Assembly: GCA_023807065.1 (NCBI GenBank)
Contig: JAJJLU010004654.1
Coordinates: forward strand, 1 to 10,687
Length of the DNA stretch: 10,687 bases
Source of the DNA: Isotricha intestinalis
Taxonomy: Eukaryota > Ciliophora > Litostomatea > Vestibuliferida > Isotrichidae
Reading direction: 5' to 3'
In this document: piece after piece, positions 5,863-10,687 of the stretch
Layout of the letters: each line of letters begins with the position of its first letter
Position numbering within the stretch: the first letter of the stretch is position 1
The notes under the pieces: model-generated
Database searches by the model: none
Told to the model about the DNA's origin: nothing
Seen by the model: the letters and a program-made list of their open reading frames with translations, nothing else
Made by a program: the position numbers and the translations under genes

Positions 5863-8355
5863 ATGAATATATCAAAAAATTCAATATCACTTTTTAATAT
5901 AATAAGACAATCACCTTTTATTAAAAAATCAACAATAAACTCAAAAAAAATAATAACTAAATTACAAAATAAAAATAATGATTTTACAATTTTAACACAA
6001 AAAATATTTTTACTTCAAAAATTAGTGATAAAAAAAGGAAATAACATAAAACCAGAAATATCAAAAATTTTATTCTATTTAGCTTCCGGAAATAATGATT
6101 ATTCATTAAAAAATTCTTTTTATTCATCAAAATTATTTATTGATGTAATTCATACTTTTAATATTTCTCTTTCAGAATATTATGAAGATTTAATTGTTTT
6201 CATTCATAAAATTATTTCTGATAAGTTAATAACACAATATTTATCAAATCAAGAAAATTTATTTGGTAAATTTTTGTTATTTTTTAACAATCCAAAAATA
6301 TCAAAAAACGCAATTCAAATATCAGAAAGTTTATTAGTTAATAAAGTAGTTTCTTTAAATAACATTTTTAAAACTATTAACTCAATTTATAATACAATGA
6401 TAAAGAAAAATCAATTAGATTTACTTTGTCGAGTTTTTGGAATTTTATTATATGATAATAATAAAATTGATATTAAAGATTTAATTAGAAAAAAAGAAAA
6501 TTTAAGAAAAATTCCTATTTCTAAACAAATTGTGGAGAATCAAAGTATTTCAATTAATCTGAAAAATTTTTTAGAAAATCTTGTTCAAAAATTAAAATTT
6601 AGTTTTGAAGATGTGGCAAATGTAAATCAAGATAATCCAAATTATTTAAGAATTAATTTATTTACAGAACAAAACATTAACAATAAGAAAACAGAAATTT
6701 TAATTTATCCTCAAAATTTAACAGATAATTTAAATATTAATGGAAAAATTTTAAATAAAAAAGAAACTTTATCTCTTTTATATTTAAATATCTTTGAAAA
6801 GTTTAATCCTTCTTATAAAAATATTCCAAAAAATGAAAGTAATATTTTTAATTCTTATATTCAATTAACAAAAAATATTTCTCAAATGAACAATAATTTT
6901 AAAATAAAAGATAATAGAAAGCAATTTATTAATATTTATAAAAATTCTTCTTTTCAAGTTCAAATGTTATTTACTTTATCAACTTTATTATCAAGAGAAA
7001 GAAAAACAGAAATTCAAGATAAATTAAATAATTTAAATATTATGAATTATCTTTCTCCTTATTTAGATTATATTGAATGGGGAAATATTTTTAATTCAAA
7101 TAATGATAGACCAATATTTAATACTAATAATAATCAAATTATGAATAATAGGAAATACCATGGACAAGGTTGTTGTTGTGATTGTGATTGTAATTTAAAA
7201 CTTCAATATTTAAGCTTAATTTATTCTTTTTGTTCAAGAGATAAAAATAATTTTGAAAATAAATTAAATTTACTTTCTGAAAAAGATATTTTAGGATTTT
7301 TAAATGAAGGTTATATAGATTTAATAAAAGACTTTTTGAAAGAAAAATTATTTTTTTATCAAAATAAAAATAATAAAATAAGCAATTCATGTAATAATTT
7401 ATTTTATAGTATAATAGACAAATTAAAGATTGAAAAAATGGAAGAAATAAATATAGAAAAAACATTAATTTTTTTAACAGACCCAAAATTAATAAATCAA
7501 AAAATATGTTATTATAATAAATTTGAAAATGAAATTGGATTATTACAAAAATTAATATTTAAATACATTCAAGAATGTTATTTTTCAACAGCTAAAATTT
7601 GCTTATTATCAATTTTTGAAAGTATCTTAAAAGGAAATAATACTTTCTATCAATCTTTTTTTATTTCATCAGGTTTATTTCCTTGTTTATTATATGATAT
7701 AATTTATCCTAAAAATGAACAAAGTAAAATTATTAAATCAAGTTTTGATTTATTAGGTGAATTAATTCAATTTAATAAAGGTAATTTTTACATTTTAGAT
7801 TATTTTCTTTTTGATGAAAGGGAATTAACTGTTTTTTATAATAGAATCATTAATGAGAAATATATTTTTTCATGTAGTAATTTTTTAAGAAGTGTTATTC
7901 TATCTAATTATTTTTTTGATAAGAATGATAAAAAAAATAATTTTCAAGAAGAACAATTTTTCACTCAAAAAAATAAAATATGTTCTTTTTTTAAAAGTAA
8001 ATATGAAAGTATTTTCTTTTTGCTTATTTCAAAAATTGAAATTAAAGATATTAATCAACAAAACTTAAATACAATTAATTTGATTTTATTATTTTTTGTG
8101 ATTGAATATTTGAATGAAAATATTATTACTTTTTTTAAAGATATTAGAATAAAATATAAAGGACAAATAAAAGGAATTTTTCAAAAATTTATAAATATTA
8201 TTAAAATATGGAAAGACTATTATAGTTTTAGAACAAAAGAATGTTTATTATTACAAAACACAACAAATATTCCATATCATAATTTCCAAAAATTAACAGA
8301 TTTATTATTAAAAGAAGATGAAAAGGAAATTTGTTCTTTATATTATAAATACTAA
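5863..8355 (+). CDS. TRPC4AP: TRPC4-associated protein (TRUSS) homologue
   Basis: An 830-residue homologue of TRPC4AP/TRUSS (DUF3689 family; about 797 residues in human). In animals it is a substrate adaptor of the DDB1-CUL4 ubiquitin ligase and was also described as a scaffold for TNF receptor and TRPC channels. It is all-helical, ARM-like and soluble. The match runs over most of the length: DLLCRVFGILL (near 187-197, family N-F-C-R-I-L-A), VQMLFTLSTLLSRERKTEI (where human has a Leu-rich helix ending in G-R-Q-R), LDYIEW, a Cys cluster CCCDCDC (437-443, human C-D-C) leading into LKLQYLSLIYSF, then SGLFPCLLYDII, the hallmark SFDLLGELIQFNKGNF (627-642), and IKIWKDYYSF (781-790) followed by NTTNIPYHNF. 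The start is the first Met after an in-frame TAA at 5809. In a protist only the ligase-adaptor role is a reasonable inference. Its 3' end converges with the pentaspan gene, 85 bp apart. Confidence 0.92.
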   Translation: MNISKNSISLFNIIRQSPFIKKSTINSKKIITKLQNKNNDFTILTQKIFLLQKLVIKKGNNIKPEISKILFYLASGNNDYSLKNSFYSSKLFIDVIHTFNISLSEYYEDLIVFIHKIISDKLITQYLSNQENLFGKFLLFFNNPKISKNAIQISESLLVNKVVSLNNIFKTINSIYNTMIKKNQLDLLCRVFGILLYDNNKIDIKDLIRKKENLRKIPISKQIVENQSISINLKNFLENLVQKLKFSFEDVANVNQDNPNYLRINLFTEQNINNKKTEILIYPQNLTDNLNINGKILNKKETLSLLYLNIFEKFNPSYKNIPKNESNIFNSYIQLTKNISQMNNNFKIKDNRKQFINIYKNSSFQVQMLFTLSTLLSRERKTEIQDKLNNLNIMNYLSPYLDYIEWGNIFNSNNDRPIFNTNNNQIMNNRKYHGQGCCCDCDCNLKLQYLSLIYSFCSRDKNNFENKLNLLSEKDILGFLNEGYIDLIKDFLKEKLFFYQNKNNKISNSCNNLFYSIIDKLKIEKMEEINIEKTLIFLTDPKLINQKICYYNKFENEIGLLQKLIFKYIQECYFSTAKICLLSIFESILKGNNTFYQSFFISSGLFPCLLYDIIYPKNEQSKIIKSSFDLLGELIQFNKGNFYILDYFLFDERELTVFYNRIINEKYIFSCSNFLRSVILSNYFFDKNDKKNNFQEEQFFTQKNKICSFFKSKYESIFFLLISKIEIKDINQQNLNTINLILLFFVIEYLNENIITFFKDIRIKYKGQIKGIFQKFINIIKIWKDYYSFRTKECLLLQNTTNIPYHNFQKLTDLLLKEDEKEICSLYYKY

Positions 8356-8440
8356 AATTAAAAAAGTATTTTAATAAATTTAATATAATAAATATAAATA
8401 AAAATTTTTTTCTATTTTCTATTCAAAAATTTGAAAATAT

Positions 8441-10687
8441 CTAACCGCTATATGAATTAGTTTTCATTTCTAAAGATTTATCTAAAAATCCTCCTATTAA
8501 ATTTCCTTCTTTAAATCTTAAATCATCTTGAGATTGAGGTATTTTACTAAGAGCAATTAAAAGAAAATAAGTAGATAAACAAATACATATTCCAATTATA
8601 TTAAAATAACTTCCTAAATTTCTCATAGTTAAACTAAAGTCATGATCAAAAGCTTCAAAAAATAAATTAAAATCTTTATGTAAAAATTTACAATTTAAAG
8701 ATGATAATATTCCTTTTCCATGAGTTATTGGTTCAAAAAAATTAAATATTGGATTTATTACATTATATGAATAAGATAAACCTAATTTAATATGATTTAA
8801 AAGGTTTTTTGAATGAGAATCAATTGATTCTATTTTATTTTTATAAGAATTTTTTTTCATATAATTATCTACTTCTGTAATAAAAGAAAAAAGTGAATTT
8901 TTATATTCATTTATTAAGGTATTAAAATCATTATATTCTAAACTTGATATTTTAATATTTTTATCTTTATATCTTGATTCAAAGGAATTACTATTCCATT
9001 CTGATATTACAAAACATAATTTATTGTTTTCTGAAGAACCAATTATTACTTCTTCATATTTTGTATATTTATAACCATTTAAACATTTATTTGAAGAAAC
9101 TACAAATATTTCATAAGGTTTTATTACACTTTCTTGAAGAATATAATTATTTTGACCATAATTTATATATTTATTAAATTCATTTAAACTATCAATAAGT
9201 TCATTTGAATTCATTATAATATAATTTGTATTCATTTCATTTTTACTAAATTCTATTGAATCAAAACTTTTCATATTATAAATACTTTCATTATATTGTT
9301 TAAATTCATCAAATTTTTTATAAATATCATCTACAAATTTAGTATTATTTATTTCTTTTTTTAATTGATTTGAAAAATAACTTAAATCTCCATTTCCATT
9401 ATAACAAACATCAATAAAGTTTTTTACATCAGTAACATTAAAAAATAAAGTTCCATTATTATTTAATTGATCATGAATTAAAGCAAAAACACTTTGAGAC
9501 ACAAATCCTAAAATACTGAATATTATACCAAGAAATAATATAAACATTAAAATACAATGTAAACAACTCCATCCTGTAAAAGCTACGAATTTCATTGAAT
9601 AAAATTTAATAGATAAAAATGAGGAAATTATAATAATTAAAGAAATTATTATTATAAAAGAAAAAATTGAATCTTGAACTCGACTAATTAAAGTATCTTT
9701 CATTAAATAAACAATAACTTCATTTTCACTTAAATTTTTCATTTGTTGATTAAAATCATTTGAAAAAGTATTTATTGAAGAAGTTATATCTTTTAATGAT
9801 TGTTCAATTTGTTCATAAATTTCAGATAAATTTTGTACTAAAAAAGTTAAGGCTTTTATTCCAAGAATACTGGGAGATAATTTTGAAGTTACTTCAAAAG
9901 AAATGTTAGCTATATCATTTAATAAAACTGAAGATATCACTTTAGTATTATTTTTTGGATTTGGATTTGTAAATAAATTTATTTCTTTAGGTAATTCATT
10001 AAATGCCTCTGTAAGATTATCAACTTCATTTTCAATCTTTGAATTTTCATTTATTAAATCATCTTTATTTTCAACACTTACCCTTAAAGTTTTAGTTAAA
10101 TTATTTAAATTATCAGTGAATTTTTTTATTCCAATCCATCTTGGATTTGCATTTATATTATCATCACCTTCAAAAACATTAGTCACAAATTTAGAAATTG
10201 AACATAAAGTAGTAAAAAAACCTTCTTTAATGTTTTGTTTATTTCCTGATAATGAAGAAATAATAATAATAACATAAAGAAATATTGATAAAGTAAAAAA
10301 TATATAAGGACATTTCTTTTCTTTTATTTTATTATCACATAAACAACATCTTCCATAAAAACAAGAACAATAATAACAAAAACCTCCAAAAGTAAATGAA
10401 ACTAAAATTAGAGAAAACAATAATAATGGATTTCCTATGCTTAAAATTGGAAATAAGGTACTTAAAATATCTTTTGTTGATTTTAATTCTCTCAATTTTT
10501 TTATTTCTTCAACATTTATTTTTGTATATTCATCATTTTTTGGATTATATGTATAATTTACATTTTCTTTTAAATATTTGTTTAAGAATTCTTTTGGAAC
10601 TGCTTCATTCTCACACATAGCATTTTCATCTAGTTTTCTTATTTTGAATGAAAAATCTGTTTTTGATATTGAATATATTAATACAGT
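8441..10687 (-). CDS. Prominin/tweety-like pentaspan membrane protein, 5'-partial
   Basis: A large membrane protein with the 2+2+1 topology of prominins and tweety homologues. Numbered from the Met at 10618: spans at about 55-80, 105-124, 319-339, 347-378 and 669-691. A Cys cluster (CYYCSCFYGRCCLC, 81-94) follows span 1, as in prominins. Two large loops (about 195 and 290 residues) carry many N-glycosylation sequons, so they should be extracellular or luminal; the C-terminal tail is about 34 residues. The loop lengths favour prominin (roughly 850 residues) over tweety (roughly 450-550). Prominins bind cholesterol and mark plasma-membrane protrusions. The Met at 10618 is probably internal: the frame stays open for 23 more codons to the window edge (TVLIYSIS...KIRKLDENA), possibly the end of a signal peptide, so the true start lies outside. 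The stop is TAG at 8443-8441. Family assignment rests on topology and the Cys cluster, not on long sequence identity. Confidence 0.72.
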   Translation of the reverse strand, partial: TVLIYSISKTDFSFKIRKLDENAMCENEAVPKEFLNKYLKENVNYTYNPKNDEYTKINVEEIKKLRELKSTKDILSTLFPILSIGNPLLLFSLILVSFTFGGFCYYCSCFYGRCCLCDNKIKEKKCPYIFFTLSIFLYVIIIISSLSGNKQNIKEGFFTTLCSISKFVTNVFEGDDNINANPRWIGIKKFTDNLNNLTKTLRVSVENKDDLINENSKIENEVDNLTEAFNELPKEINLFTNPNPKNNTKVISSVLLNDIANISFEVTSKLSPSILGIKALTFLVQNLSEIYEQIEQSLKDITSSINTFSNDFNQQMKNLSENEVIVYLMKDTLISRVQDSIFSFIIIISLIIIISSFLSIKFYSMKFVAFTGWSCLHCILMFILFLGIIFSILGFVSQSVFALIHDQLNNNGTLFFNVTDVKNFIDVCYNGNGDLSYFSNQLKKEINNTKFVDDIYKKFDEFKQYNESIYNMKSFDSIEFSKNEMNTNYIIMNSNELIDSLNEFNKYINYGQNNYILQESVIKPYEIFVVSSNKCLNGYKYTKYEEVIIGSSENNKLCFVISEWNSNSFESRYKDKNIKISSLEYNDFNTLINEYKNSLFSFITEVDNYMKKNSYKNKIESIDSHSKNLLNHIKLGLSYSYNVINPIFNFFEPITHGKGILSSLNCKFLHKDFNLFFEAFDHDFSLTMRNLGSYFNIIGICICLSTYFLLIALSKIPQSQDDLRFKEGNLIGGFLDKSLEMKTNSYSG

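Noticed and set aside
7139..7486. Minus-strand open frame of 115 codons
   Set aside because: It lies wholly opposite the conserved Cys-cluster region of the TRPC4AP gene; its NHNHNNN run is the reverse complement of the Cys/Asp codons.
8974..10620. Plus-strand open frames at 8974-9177, 9903-10277 and 10396-10620
   Set aside because: All lie opposite the pentaspan gene, which has membrane spans, a Cys cluster and correct codon periodicity; the plus-strand translations show no domain or family match.

Overview
This is nuclear DNA from a single-celled eukaryote with a very A+T-rich genome. A+T dominates both between and inside genes, and third codon positions are almost always A or T. The four internal genes and the two genes cut by the window edges are all uninterrupted, with no introns visible. 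The genetic code looks standard: Gln is written CAA, Trp is TGG, and TAA, TGA and TAG all end genes here (TAA for PIG-L, the 437-residue gene and TRPC4AP; TGA for the small Cys-rich gene; TAG for the pentaspan gene). The mix of eukaryote-wide housekeeping proteins, a small furin-like Cys-rich membrane protein and a pentaspan membrane protein suggests a free-living or gut protist. An AT-extreme ciliate with standard code, such as a litostome, is one candidate. Amoebozoa and other anaerobic protists cannot be excluded, and no marker gene settles it.

Layout, left to right: (1) 1-800, minus strand, RNase P/MRP protein subunit p30, running off the left edge just before its stop codon. (2) 906-1313, minus strand, a small secreted/type I membrane protein with ten cysteines. 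(3) 1314-2661, no intact gene, but two stretches that keep a coding-like base pattern broken by stops and frame changes: one on the minus strand (1560-1975) and a weaker one on the plus strand (2169-2556). (4) 2662-3489, plus, the GPI-anchor enzyme PIG-L. (5) 3549-4862, plus, an unrecognised Lys/Asn-rich soluble protein with a YGPYYSYCPPC segment. (6) 4863-5862, no gene, with two small islands of higher G+C sharing the octamer TTTTGGAG. (7) 5863-8355, plus, a full-length TRPC4AP (TRUSS) homologue. (8) 8441 to the right edge, minus strand, a prominin/tweety-like five-membrane-span protein whose reading frame stays open past the window end.

The genes do not form a functional pathway. They are a normal eukaryotic series of independent units: RNA processing, a surface protein, GPI-anchor synthesis in the ER, a ubiquitin-ligase adaptor and a membrane-protrusion protein. 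Spacing is tight where genes are close (59 bp between PIG-L and the next gene, 85 bp between the converging TRPC4AP and pentaspan genes). The most unusual items are the decayed gene remnants at 1560-2556, the full-length TRPC4AP and pentaspan homologues in a protist, and the unidentified 437-residue protein. I found no mobile element, CRISPR array, rRNA or tRNA.
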